Assembly (NCBI RefSeq): GCF_014200755.1 | Contig: NZ_JACHCM010000001.1 | Coordinates: 228,218 to 292,217 of the forward strand | DNA from: Rhodanobacter sp. ANJX3 | Lineage (GTDB): Bacteria > Pseudomonadota > Gammaproteobacteria > Xanthomonadales > Rhodanobacteraceae | Direction of reading: 5' to 3' | DNA: 64,000 nucleotides | In this document: positions 35,495 to 44,599 of the stretch, piece by piece | How the letters are laid out: every line of letters starts with the position of its first letter | Position numbering within the stretch: the stretch's first letter is position 1 | Notes under the pieces: model-generated | Database searches by the model: none | What the model saw: the letters and a program-made list of their open reading frames with translations, nothing else | What the model was told of the DNA's origin: nothing | Made by a program: the position numbers and the translations under genes

Positions 35495-37036
35495 ATGAAG
35501 AAATATGATGTAACGGTTATCGGAAGTGGAATGGGCGGCAGCGCGTGTGCTTTGGTGCTGGCAAAACTAGGCTACGAAGTACTGCTAATCGAGAGAGGGA
35601 CACATCGTCGATTTGCGTTGGGGGAATCCGGCACGCCGGCGTTGAGCAGGAAGATGCGGTACATCAGCCGTAAGTACGACATTCCCGAAATCGACCAGAT
35701 GTCGACCTACGACAGCATCATCGCTACGCAGAAAGATGTTGTATGCGGTCCAAAAGAATTGTTCCAATACTTTGTGCACAAGGAAGGCCAGACGACTCCT
35801 GATCAATACGGTCCGTTTCCGGAAGTAATCGTCCAGACGCCGGAAGTCGATGCGCAATACAACCGTGCCTATTCAGACGAGCGCATGGTCCATATCGCCA
35901 TCAAGTATGGCGTCGAGTACTCGGACAAGACCTCGGTGGAAGACATCGTGTTCAAGAAGGAATGCGCGGAACTCGACTGCAAGAAGGGCGAGGAGAGCTA
36001 TACCGTCCTCACAGACTTTGTGATCGACGCCACCGGCTTCAATTCCGTGATCGGCCGGAAATTCGATCTCAAGCTGGAAGGCGACGCTTTGGATACGCCG
36101 CTCAAGAGCCGATGCATCTTTACCCATTTCAAGGATATCGGCGCTTTCGACGACACCATCAAAAAGCATCCTGCCTACGCGGATCGTTCGCCGGTGCCAA
36201 GATCGCGGGCGACCCAGCATCATTGCTTCGATGGCGGCTGGATATGGTTCATTCCATTCGACAACGGGGTGACCAGTGTCGGCGTCAACCTGGACATTGA
36301 TCTGTATCCGATGAACGATAAGGAAGCCAGCGCGGAATTCTGGGGAATAATCGACAAGTACCCCATGGTTTCGGAGCTGCTAAAAGGGCGAGAAACCCTG
36401 ATGCCGTTTATCAAGACCAAGCGGCTGCAGTTTATCAACAAGGAACTGGCTGGAGATCGCTGGGCGATGTTGCCGGCATCCGCTTACGGGCTAGATGCGT
36501 GGTTCAGCACGGGTCTGGCGGCAACATTCATGTCCGTTCACCGGTTGGTAGACATCCTGCACACGCAGATGTTCCCCAAGAAGCATTTCGAACGGAAATT
36601 GCTGCTCGATTATGAAAAAGCCATCAAGACGGAATATTTCCATGTCGCCAAGATGGTGGACGGCATGTACAAGACCTTCAAGCACTTCGAGATCTTCAAG
36701 AACTATTGCTTCTTCTGCTTCATGGGTACCGAGAGCTACCTGGAGAAGGGCGGTGCGGGCAAGGCCATGGACCTCAAGCATCTTCTGTTGAGCGCCGGCG
36801 ATAAGGAATTCGTCAAGAAGTTCGAAGCGATCTACAACAAGGTCATCGAGTACTCGAAGCTCGACGTAGTGAGCCAAGATGATGCCGAGGCACTCGCCAA
36901 GTTCATTCGCGAAGACATGAAGCCGTTTAACTTCCGCAAATACGGCGATCCCGATATGCACGGTGTGTATCCGAGAAGGGTCATGCATATGTATGAGTAT
37001 GACGAAGAGCCGGCGGAACTTGCGGTGATCGGGTAA
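35495..37036 (+). CDS. Flavin-dependent halogenase-like FAD protein
   Basis: Protein of 513 residues of the tryptophan-halogenase/geranylgeranyl-reductase-like fold. GxGxxG is at 10-15, LLIERG follows, then the GES motif at 43-45. The halogenase hallmark WxWxIP is present as WIWFIP at 249-254. Lys80 (ATQKDVV) or Lys87 (GPKELF) are candidates for the halogenating Lys. In the FAD region the usual GDAAGF.DP is replaced by LPASAYGLDAWFSTG (326-340), as if diverged. An adjacent flavin reductase gene supplies reduced flavin. Chlorination or bromination of a phenolic intermediate is the leading idea; a non-halogenating monooxygenase is the alternative. Confidence 0.8.
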   Translation: MKKYDVTVIGSGMGGSACALVLAKLGYEVLLIERGTHRRFALGESGTPALSRKMRYISRKYDIPEIDQMSTYDSIIATQKDVVCGPKELFQYFVHKEGQTTPDQYGPFPEVIVQTPEVDAQYNRAYSDERMVHIAIKYGVEYSDKTSVEDIVFKKECAELDCKKGEESYTVLTDFVIDATGFNSVIGRKFDLKLEGDALDTPLKSRCIFTHFKDIGAFDDTIKKHPAYADRSPVPRSRATQHHCFDGGWIWFIPFDNGVTSVGVNLDIDLYPMNDKEASAEFWGIIDKYPMVSELLKGRETLMPFIKTKRLQFINKELAGDRWAMLPASAYGLDAWFSTGLAATFMSVHRLVDILHTQMFPKKHFERKLLLDYEKAIKTEYFHVAKMVDGMYKTFKHFEIFKNYCFFCFMGTESYLEKGGAGKAMDLKHLLLSAGDKEFVKKFEAIYNKVIEYSKLDVVSQDDAEALAKFIREDMKPFNFRKYGDPDMHGVYPRRVMHMYEYDEEPAELAVIG

Positions 37037-37109
37037 TTCTGCTGAGCAAGGGTTGCATGCTAAAAGCGGCATGCAGACGTGCGAATACGATGATACGAAG
37101 GGGGGCGCT

Positions 37110-37592
37110 ATGGACCTTGGGGAGAAGCAGTATCGAAATGCTTTGGGCCGTTTCACGACCGGGGTTTGCGTTGTGTCGGCCGTCAACGACATGGGTGCCC
37201 CGATCGGCATGACGATCAATTCCTTTTCGTCTCTGTCACTGGATCCGTCCTTGATCCAGTGGAGCATCAAGAAGCAATCGCTGTGCTATCCACTGTTCTC
37301 ACATTTGGAGAGCTACTCGATAAGCGTACTGTCGGACCATCAGGCACATATATCTCATCGATACGCGAGAGCGGGAGATCATGTGATGAGCCCGGAGGAC
37401 TATTCGATCGCCGGGAGCGGCGTGCCCTTTATCAAGGGGGCGCTGGCTCATTTCGAATGCTGCAGTTGGGGACGGATGGAGGCTGGCGATCACGACATCC
37501 TTATCGCCATCGTCGACAAATTTTCCAGCGATACGGAAGGCAAGCCGCTGGTGTTCTTTGGAGGCGCTTATCGGCCCTTGCTAATTGAATAG
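37110..37592 (+). CDS. Flavin reductase (NADH:flavin oxidoreductase, HpaC-like)
   Basis: Protein of 160 residues, starting MDLGEKQYRNALGRFTTGVCVVSA, with PIGMTINSFSSLSLDPSLIQWSI, the flavin-reductase-like domain signature. It supplies reduced FAD or FMN to a two-component oxygenase, most likely the halogenase-like gene 73 bp upstream. ATG 37110 follows AGGGGGG. The frame extends upstream to 37053 without a good ribosome site. Confidence 0.9.
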   Translation: MDLGEKQYRNALGRFTTGVCVVSAVNDMGAPIGMTINSFSSLSLDPSLIQWSIKKQSLCYPLFSHLESYSISVLSDHQAHISHRYARAGDHVMSPEDYSIAGSGVPFIKGALAHFECCSWGRMEAGDHDILIAIVDKFSSDTEGKPLVFFGGAYRPLLIE

Positions 37593-37669
37593 GTGCGGCG
37601 TGCCGATGAGGGGTGCGCCGTACCTTGGGGTAATCGCGTTAGGACTTCGGTGTCTGACAGGAGTTTGTT

Positions 37670-38881
37670 GTGACATTTCATATCACGCAGCCAGAAGCAT
37701 TCTTGATAGCGATGCTGATCATATTCAGTATTCCGTTCCTGATCTGGCGTTATTTTCGAACCGACTATTTTGCCCCGATGGTAGTGGTGCAGATCATTAC
37801 CGGGATTTTGCTTGGACCTGGCGCGTTGGGGGCGTATTTCAAAGACTATTACAGGCAGGTTTTCAGTGAAGTCACGATTCAGAATTTGAACGGCATAGCG
37901 TCCTGGGCCGTCATGATTTTCGTGTTCGTGGCCGGCTTGGAACTGGATCTCAGCAATGTGTGGCGCTACCGGCGTGAGAGCGGCATTACGGCGGGCCTCG
38001 CGCTTGGCGTCCCCTTGTCGCTAGGGTGCATTGTGGGACTTCTTCTTGCGCAGCATCCGGGCTGGATCGGCATGCAGGCGCATACCTGGCAATTCACGCT
38101 CGCCATAGGCATGTCTTGCTCGATCACCGCCTTGCCGATTCTGATCGTTTTCTTGGAGAAGATGGAATTGCTTCGGCAGCCCATTGGTCAGCGCGTTCTG
38201 CGCTATGCCAGTTTGGACGATGTTCTGATCTGGACTGTGTTGGCGATTGTCATGCTCGATCTCGAGCGACTCAAAACCCAGTTGCTGTTTCTGGTCAGCT
38301 TTGGATTGGTGACTGTTCTTTTCCGTAAGCTCATGGCAGCCATATCGGAAGTTGATCGCTGGTTCGCGGCGATTATCTGGCTGGCTACTGTTGCGTTCAG
38401 CGCGGAATGGGCGGGGTTACATTTCATGGTCGGCGCATTCATGGCAGGCGCGGTGATTGATCTGCGCTGGTTCGATCAAAAGAAGATGGATCTGCTGCGG
38501 CATTACGTGTTGTTGATGATGATGCCGGTGTTTTTTCTCATTACTGGCTTGAAAACCAATTGGTCGATCGGTGGCTTGACAGTGTTTGTGGCGGCCGGCT
38601 TGCTACTGATCGCAGCGGTGCTGGGCAAATTGATCGGCGTGCATATTGCCGGCCGCATCTTGAAGTGGGGCGAGGGCGAAGCGTCGATCATCGGCTGGCT
38701 GCTGCAAACAAAGTCGCTGATCACTATCGTGTTCGCGAATATCCTGCTGGACAAGGGGATCATTTCGAATGATGCCTTTACGGCGTTGTTGATCATGTCC
38801 CTAGTGAGCACGATGCTGACCGTTCCAGTAGTTTCTCCGAAACTGGCGTTGGATCCGAATCTGGCGACCAAGACGAGTTGA
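37670..38881 (+). CDS. Monovalent cation:proton antiporter-2 (Kef/NhaS type)
   Basis: Integral membrane protein of 403 residues with about 11-12 hydrophobic segments. Sequences like QIITGILLGPGALG, GLELDLSNVW and MVGAFMAGAVID follow the Na+/H+ and K+/H+ exchanger fold. No Kef-type regulatory domain is attached. The start is GTG 37670 after AGGAG. In this cluster it may help export of, or tolerance to, an acidic or redox-active product; an organic substrate is not excluded. Confidence 0.85.
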   Translation: MTFHITQPEAFLIAMLIIFSIPFLIWRYFRTDYFAPMVVVQIITGILLGPGALGAYFKDYYRQVFSEVTIQNLNGIASWAVMIFVFVAGLELDLSNVWRYRRESGITAGLALGVPLSLGCIVGLLLAQHPGWIGMQAHTWQFTLAIGMSCSITALPILIVFLEKMELLRQPIGQRVLRYASLDDVLIWTVLAIVMLDLERLKTQLLFLVSFGLVTVLFRKLMAAISEVDRWFAAIIWLATVAFSAEWAGLHFMVGAFMAGAVIDLRWFDQKKMDLLRHYVLLMMMPVFFLITGLKTNWSIGGLTVFVAAGLLLIAAVLGKLIGVHIAGRILKWGEGEASIIGWLLQTKSLITIVFANILLDKGIISNDAFTALLIMSLVSTMLTVPVVSPKLALDPNLATKTS

Positions 38882-39078
38882 ACGAAATATAGCTCTGGTC
38901 GGGCAAGACTATCTTTATCAATAAGGAAGACGATCCTACGTAGGAGCGCCGAAATTATTGCAGGGAGCGAAACGATGAAGACCGATACGTAGCTTGTTTA
39001 TTTAATTTCACGCGCATGAACCGGGCCGATTGCGACTCGCGCGGACAAGCATGTGCACTTGAATAGGGAGCATGGCTC

Positions 39079-40524
39079 GTGACGATTGCAGCGAATTTCC
39101 CTTATCCATGGGCGAGCCCGATAAAAGACTGGGCCCCAGACTCATGGCAGCGGCGCGTCGCTTTGCAGCAACCGCGCTACGAAGATATGAACGAGCTTTC
39201 ACAGGTAACCACTGAGCTGAGTCAGCTTCCACCGCTGGTGACCTCAAGTGAAGTGCTGGCGTTGAAGCATGCGTTGGCCGAAGCGCAGGAAGGACGAAGT
39301 TTTCTGCTGCAGGGTGGAGATTGCGCGGAAGCATTTGCCGATTGCACCAGCCCGATTATTTCCAATCGGCTGAAGGTACTGCTGCAAATGAGCCTAGTTT
39401 TGGTGCACGGGCTCAAGATGCCAGTGTTGCGGGTAGGGCGTTTTGCGGGGCAATATGCCAAGCCGCGTTCGACCGATAGCGAGACACGCAATGGCGTGAT
39501 CCTGCCGAGCTTCCGCGGCGATATGGTCAACGGATTGGCTTTTACACCCGAGGCGCGCCTCGCTGATCCGCGACGATTGATCCAGGCTCACGCGCATTCG
39601 GCCTTGACCATGAACTTTGTGCGTGCTCTGGTCGATGGCGGTTTTGCTGATTTCCGTCATCCGGAATACTGGGAACTAGCCTGGGTCGAGCATGCGCCGC
39701 TGGCAGCCGAGTATCGTCGTATGGTCGTGAATATCGGCGACTCGCTGCGCTTCATGGAAACGCTAGCTGGACCCATTGATGGTTGTGCACGCGTGGATTT
39801 CTTCACGTCCCACGAGGCTTTGCTGCTGCACTACGAGCAGACCATGACCCGCCAGGTGCCACGTCACCAAGGCTGGTTCAATCTGTCGACGCACTTTCCT
39901 TGGATAGGCATGCGTACGGCAGCCCTGAATGGTGCTCATACCGAATATTTTCGCGGCATACGCAACCCGATCGCCGTGAAGGTTGGACCTTCGATAGAGC
40001 CTGACACGCTGCTGCGGTTGATTGACGTACTCAATCCGGGCGACGAACCAGGGCGCCTGACCCTTATTCACCGAATGGGCTATGCGCAAATTGCCAGCGG
40101 GTTGCCGCCTTTGCTGCGCGCCGTGCAGAGCGCGGGAAGGCGCGTTCTTTGGGTGACCGATCCGATGCATGGCAACACCGAAAGCACGTCGAACGGCTAC
40201 AAAACGCGCCGCTTCGACAATATTCGTGGTGAGCTGGAACAAGCGTTCGACATCCATGCCGCGGAAGGAACCCGATTGGGTGGTGTGCATCTGGAGCTTA
40301 CTGGCGAAGCCGTCACCGAATGCATTGGCGGTGCGCGCGATCTCAATGAAGCTGACCTTGCCCATGCATATAAATCGGTGGTCGATCCGCGGCTCAACTA
40401 CGAGCAATCATTGGAGCTTGCGATGTTGATCGTACGCAAGTCGGGCCATTTGGATCTACGAAACCTGACGACATCGCCGGCAAGCCATCTTATGGAATCG
40501 TGTTCACCGGCGACGACGGCATGA
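39079..40524 (+). CDS. Class II DAHP synthase, canonical active site
   Basis: Condenses phosphoenolpyruvate and erythrose 4-phosphate, the first step towards chorismate. Protein of 481 residues with LQGGDCAEAFAD (Cys82), RVGRFAGQYAKPR (118-130), FRGDMVNG, FTSHEALLLHYE, WIGMRT, NGAHTEYFRG, IHRMG and DPMHGNT. All signature motifs of class II enzymes such as PhzC and plant DHS are intact. A dedicated class II copy in a gene cluster normally raises chorismate supply for a specialised product. GTG 39079 after GGGAG. It is separated from the antiporter by about 200 bp with no operator seen. Confidence 0.93.
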   Translation: MTIAANFPYPWASPIKDWAPDSWQRRVALQQPRYEDMNELSQVTTELSQLPPLVTSSEVLALKHALAEAQEGRSFLLQGGDCAEAFADCTSPIISNRLKVLLQMSLVLVHGLKMPVLRVGRFAGQYAKPRSTDSETRNGVILPSFRGDMVNGLAFTPEARLADPRRLIQAHAHSALTMNFVRALVDGGFADFRHPEYWELAWVEHAPLAAEYRRMVVNIGDSLRFMETLAGPIDGCARVDFFTSHEALLLHYEQTMTRQVPRHQGWFNLSTHFPWIGMRTAALNGAHTEYFRGIRNPIAVKVGPSIEPDTLLRLIDVLNPGDEPGRLTLIHRMGYAQIASGLPPLLRAVQSAGRRVLWVTDPMHGNTESTSNGYKTRRFDNIRGELEQAFDIHAAEGTRLGGVHLELTGEAVTECIGGARDLNEADLAHAYKSVVDPRLNYEQSLELAMLIVRKSGHLDLRNLTTSPASHLMESCSPATTA

Positions 40525-40577
40525 CGATCGGACAGTTAAGAGCCGACATCGCCGTCTTCATCGAAGAGACACACTAG

Positions 40578-41798
40578 ATGGAAACGGAATATGTTGAGCG
40601 GCTAGAGCCAGGAGTAACGACGACATTATTACCAGGGTGGATTACCTTGCTACTGGCGATTGCCTGCGGAATGATCGTCGCCAGCCTCTATTATGTACAA
40701 CCGTTGATTGGCCCCATCAGCGCTGCCTTGGGTCTGTCCCCACAGTCAGCGGGATTAATCGTCACGATGACCCAAATAGGTTATGGGGTAAGCCTGATTC
40801 TTGTGGTGCCGCTGGCTGACATTGTTGAAAATCGAAGCCTGATCGTCATGGCTTTAATTGCCAGTACATGTGCCTTGTTCATTGCCGGCATCTCGCAGCA
40901 CGCGCCGATCTTTCTATTTGCTATGTTCTTTATCGGGTTGACTGCAGTCGCAGCGCAGATCGTCATGCCTTACGCCTCACATCTTGTCGCGCCGGCCGCG
41001 CGTGGTCACGCGCTCGGAAAAGTGGTTAGCGGCCTTATGCTAGGCATTATGCTATCGCGTCCCGCGGCAAGCTTCCTGACCCATCTCGGCTCATGGCGCA
41101 CGGTTTTCTTGCTGGCGGCTATTGGCATGGCGGTTCTGGCTGGTGTGCTGATGCTTTTTCTGCCAGCGCGGCGCCCAGAGCCCAGCTTGACGTACGGCGC
41201 ATTGCTCAGATCGATGCTACGGCTTTTTATCCAGACGCCGCTGTTACGACGACGCGCTTTCTATCACGCGTGCCTGTTCGGCGCCTTCAGCTTATTCTGG
41301 ACGACTATTCCACTATTGTTGGCCGGCCCGGAATTTGGATTGTCGCAAGCTGGCATTGCGTGGTTTGCATTGGCTGGTGTTGCCGGTGCGATTGCAGCGC
41401 CGATTGCGGGAAAGTTTGCCGACAAGGGGCTGAGTCGACTGCTTACGGGTTTTGCGATCTTGCTTGTGGCGCTCTCATTCTTGATGACGTATGGAAAGGG
41501 CCATTTTTCGACCCGGCTAGCAATGTTCGTAGCGGCCGCCATCGTGCTCGATTTTGGGGTATCGATGAATTTTGTGGTTGGCCAGCGGGCAATCTTCGCT
41601 TTGGCCCCAGAATACCGAGGCCGTCTCAATGGCATATATATCGCCTTTTTTTTTATGGGTGGTGCCACGGGCTCTGCCGTCGGCGCGTGGACTTTCACGC
41701 AGTCTGGTTGGCTGTTTACTTCATGGATCGGATTTGCGCTGCCAGTGCTGGCGTTACTTTATTACTTCACTGAGCACCGGGTGCTCATCAGACCCTAG
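40578..41798 (+). CDS. MFS transporter, probable exporter
   Basis: Protein of 406 residues with 12 predicted membrane segments. The first half has ILLAIACGMIVASLYYVQPLIGPI-like start and IGYGVSLILVVPLAD, the loop motif of drug-resistance MFS proteins. The second half is FGVSMNFVVGQRAIFAL then FMGGATGSAVGAW. It lies 53 bp after the DAHP synthase. Export of the pathway product is the natural proposal. IS3 debris begins immediately after its stop. Confidence 0.9.
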   Translation: METEYVERLEPGVTTTLLPGWITLLLAIACGMIVASLYYVQPLIGPISAALGLSPQSAGLIVTMTQIGYGVSLILVVPLADIVENRSLIVMALIASTCALFIAGISQHAPIFLFAMFFIGLTAVAAQIVMPYASHLVAPAARGHALGKVVSGLMLGIMLSRPAASFLTHLGSWRTVFLLAAIGMAVLAGVLMLFLPARRPEPSLTYGALLRSMLRLFIQTPLLRRRAFYHACLFGAFSLFWTTIPLLLAGPEFGLSQAGIAWFALAGVAGAIAAPIAGKFADKGLSRLLTGFAILLVALSFLMTYGKGHFSTRLAMFVAAAIVLDFGVSMNFVVGQRAIFALAPEYRGRLNGIYIAFFFMGGATGSAVGAWTFTQSGWLFTSWIGFALPVLALLYYFTEHRVLIRP

Positions 41799-42260
41799 GT
41801 GCCGGACTCGACCAGCTGAAAGCAGTAGGTAACCTGTTCTTCGGTAAATCGTGACTTCTTCATTGCTCCTCCTTTGAGCCTTCTGGGTCTGGAATGACGC
41901 GACCGTAACTCTACTTTTTTTAGTCGTGTCGAAAAAGCGAGTCAAAGTTAATCTCTAGGAGATGAAGAACTCCTACCTAAGTAGCCGATGTCCGCCTGCC
42001 GATGGGCATCAGCGAAGCGACGCTCTAAAAAGTACGCGAATATGGGTGCAGCTGAACTGCAGCAGCTGCAAGAGAGAACAGCCGTCTCAAGCGATTGGTC
42101 GAAGACCTGACCTTTGGCAAGCAGATCCTGTATGAGGTGATTCAAAAAAATGTGAGGCCAATCCGCCTTCAAAATGTCGCTCGATGGATCCACGAGCGGT
42201 TGCAGGTGAGCACGCGACGCGCTTGTGGGCTGGCCCATATGCGGCCCGCAAATGAGTAGC
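41799..42260. mobile_element. Decayed, inverted IS3-family fragments
   Basis: On the minus strand 41863 down to 41798 encodes MKKSRFTEEQVTYCFQLVES, the start of an IS3 OrfA, ending in a stop. On the plus strand from about 41975 the continuing OrfA sequence CRRMGISEATL and then OrfB-like pieces (KQILYEVIQKNVRPI, ARWIHERLQVSTRRACGL) appear with stops. So the two halves lie in opposite orientation, a rearranged remnant. Confidence 0.7.
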
Positions 42261-42619
42261 ACTCGTCCGTTCCCTGTGACAGAGTGTTGAACACCGAGCA
42301 ATGGCAGGTGCCGCGGCTGATAGAGCAACGTAGCAAACCGTCCATGCCCCTCCATCGGCATGACGAGCGTGCTTGATCGTAGCCAACCTGGGTGGATAAT
42401 CCCCCTAGCTTGCTGCTGGGTGTCAAGATTGCCATGAAACAAAGCCTGCGCCGAAAGCGACCGGGAACCCGAAGATATTTCCAACACTAAGCGCACGGGA
42501 GTCCATAATTGGACACTTTGTGGGCTCGACCGGGTACAACTGCATGAGCCGTATCAAATGCTTCCAAGCGTCGACTCGGAGATGCTATAAGGAGACAGGC
42601 CTTTGCCGAGGGGACATTT
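42261..42619. other. No gene seen between IS fragments
   Basis: Open frames here are out of any recognisable family and are not supported. Confidence 0.35.
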
Positions 42620-43129
42620 TGAGGTGGCCCGGCTTTTTCGGACACGTGAATTAAGCACTCATCGACAACAGCGGGCACTAGATAGCCGAGTGTTGATGTA
42701 GACGTTTGCGATTGTAGAAGCCTTCGATGTAGCTGACGATGGCGACTCTCGCGGCGTCGCGTATCGCGAAGACCTCACCATGGACGAGTTCGTTCTTCAG
42801 CGAGGAGAAAAAGCTTTCTGCGCAAGCGTTATCGTAGCAGTCGCCGTGACGGCTCATGCTAGGTAGCAGCCTATCGGCGGCCATCAAGCGACGGTAGTTG
42901 GCTGAGCTATAAAGCGCGCCCCGATCCGTGTGGTGAATCAGTCCCGCCGCAGGTTTGCAATGTGTGATCGCCATGCGCATGGCTACCTCTGATGCAGGAC
43001 GTTCGCCAGCATCAGCAGCCTGACCGCTTCGCGCTTGAACTCTGCGGTGAACCGTTGACGCTTGACCATCTGACACCTCCCGGGGGATTGTCCCCATTCA
43101 AAGGGGTCCGTCAAATCCGGGCCATCTCA
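42620..43129 (-). mobile_element. Internally deleted IS3-family element
   Basis: The ends TGAGGTGGCCCGG (42620) and, inverted, TGAGATGGCCCGG (43129) are matching terminal repeats, and TTT flanks both ends. Inside, on the minus strand, the start of OrfA (MVKRQRFTAEFKREAVRLL, from 43069) is joined to the C-terminal part of OrfB (HHTDRGALYSSANYRRLMA, GDCYDNACAESFFSSLKNEL) with the middle missing. Its right end abuts the stop codon of the methyltransferase gene. Confidence 0.82.
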
Positions 43130-43130
43130 T

Positions 43131-44144
43131 TTACTCATACGGACGTCCTTCAACGATCGATTCCCGACCGATAGACGTCACACACGTTAATGTAAAACCC
43201 GCTGCTTTGAATATACGCCGGTAATCTTCCTCGGTCCGCTCTCGTCCTGTAAGCATAACCAGCATATTTATATCCATCCAACGCGCGGGATCCGCTTGGC
43301 CAGGCTGTTTCAGTACGGACTCAATAACCAAAAGTCGTCCGTGGCGAACAATCGCTTTGCGGCAGTTACTCAAAATTCGCACTGATTCATCGTCGTCCCA
43401 GTCGTGCAGAATGCGTTTATATATATACGCATCCCCACCTTTGGGAACTGATACGAACATATCGGAGCAGACTACTTCAATCCTAGATGGTAGATCTTCT
43501 GACTTAACCCTCTCCACAACAGAAGGTAAGTCGCATAACACTCCCTTTGACCGCGTGTTCTTTTTCAAGATGCCGCGCAGAAACGCCCCCGACCCGCCGC
43601 CCACGTCCACTATCTTCTCGAATATGGAGAAATCGTAGGCGTCGAGGGCCGACTGCAAGCTAATCTTGCTGCCACCTTCCATGGCGATATGGAAGATCGC
43701 AGCTGCAGATGGGTTTTTCTCAAGGTAGTCAAACAAGCCCTCGCCATAGATCCTGTCGAAGGCGGGCTTCCCAGTTTTGACCGTCTCTAGCAGGTTGCCC
43801 CAAGGTTCCCAGAAAAAAGATTGCCCATAGAGCAAAGCCATACCTCGTATAGATTGTGAATGGCCGGACCGTAGATAGTCGCCACGTTCAGTAAGAGAAT
43901 AATGCCCGCTACTATTCTCGAATAACAAGTCTAACGAGGAGAGAAAGCTTAGCAGCCTACCCAGTGCATCCGCGCTAACTTCACAATCTATGGCTAGTTC
44001 ATTAGAACTCTTTTCACCATTTGATAAAAAATCAAATATTTCAAGGCAAGACGCAACATAAATAGCCTGGCTAGCCATAAATCCCCATATCATCTGAATC
44101 AACTCAGGAAGTGGAGATGTCTTCGATCCTACATCTGGCGGCAT
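43131..44144 (-). CDS. SAM-dependent O-methyltransferase (caffeate/hydroxyneurosporene OMT type)
   Basis: Protein of 337 residues. An N-terminal winged-helix dimerisation part (FDFLSNGEKSSNELAIDCEVSADALGRLLSFL) is followed by a Rossmann core: VDVGGGSGAFLRGILKKN (SAM site), CSDMFVSVPKGGDAYIYKRILHDWDDDESVRILSNCR in two parts, and RHGRLLVIESVL. These are Methyltransf_2 family marks, acting on phenolic hydroxyls. The TAA stop coincides with the 3' IS border, but the C-terminus (SIVEGRPYE) looks complete. ATG 44144 is preferred to GTG 44147. Promoter E lies about 290 bp upstream on the same strand, so it joins the island regulon. Confidence 0.88.
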   Translation of the reverse strand: MPPDVGSKTSPLPELIQMIWGFMASQAIYVASCLEIFDFLSNGEKSSNELAIDCEVSADALGRLLSFLSSLDLLFENSSGHYSLTERGDYLRSGHSQSIRGMALLYGQSFFWEPWGNLLETVKTGKPAFDRIYGEGLFDYLEKNPSAAAIFHIAMEGGSKISLQSALDAYDFSIFEKIVDVGGGSGAFLRGILKKNTRSKGVLCDLPSVVERVKSEDLPSRIEVVCSDMFVSVPKGGDAYIYKRILHDWDDDESVRILSNCRKAIVRHGRLLVIESVLKQPGQADPARWMDINMLVMLTGRERTEEDYRRIFKAAGFTLTCVTSIGRESIVEGRPYE

Positions 44145-44426
44145 CACATTGATTCCAGCAAGTAATGAAATTCAAGAATCGTCATTCCGTACGTTTTTAA
44201 TCGAACAACGAAACTTTACAAATGGTAAAACTGAAAGGTTTTTCAATAGTTCTTCTTCGTGAAAAGATACTCCACAATGATCTGACCACTACTAGGCTGG
44301 TCATCAATTGGCCTCCGGTATACGCAGAACACTCACTTTATAAAGACGCTCGGTTTAGAGATGCCTATAGGCTTCCAGTAAGAAATTGCTATCACGTGAC
44401 GTGCGTTTATGAGTGCCAAAACTTAA

Positions 44427-44472
44427 ATAACGATCGTTACGTGAGATTAGATGACGATCGTTACTTAGTCAA
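44427..44472 (-). promoter_or_regulatory. Promoter E, minus strand, with tandem operators
   Basis: Read on the minus strand: -35 TTGACT (44472-44467), 2 nt, operator GTAACGATCGTCAT (44464-44451), 1 nt, -10 TAATCT (44449-44444), 3 nt, operator GTAACGATCGTTAT (44440-44427). Spacer 17 bp; operators 24 bp apart. It points to the methyltransferase gene. On the plus strand no -35 or -10 fits. Confidence 0.82.
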
Positions 44473-44599
44473 CGGCCGACTAGGATTCATGAATTGAAGT
44501 CGAAGGCCTATGCTAAACGCCTGCGAATACTTGCAATCGAGTGGCGGGGTTATCTGACGCTGAGCGTGCCTGAAAATAACCCATCGCGCTGGCGACCGC

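Noticed and set aside
41948-42496. Minus-strand frame of 182 codons
   Set aside because: It is antisense to recognisable IS3 OrfA/OrfB debris on the plus strand.
44222-44497. Open frame of 91 codons over promoter E
   Set aside because: It has no family signs and runs through both operators of promoter E, which fit a minus-strand promoter.
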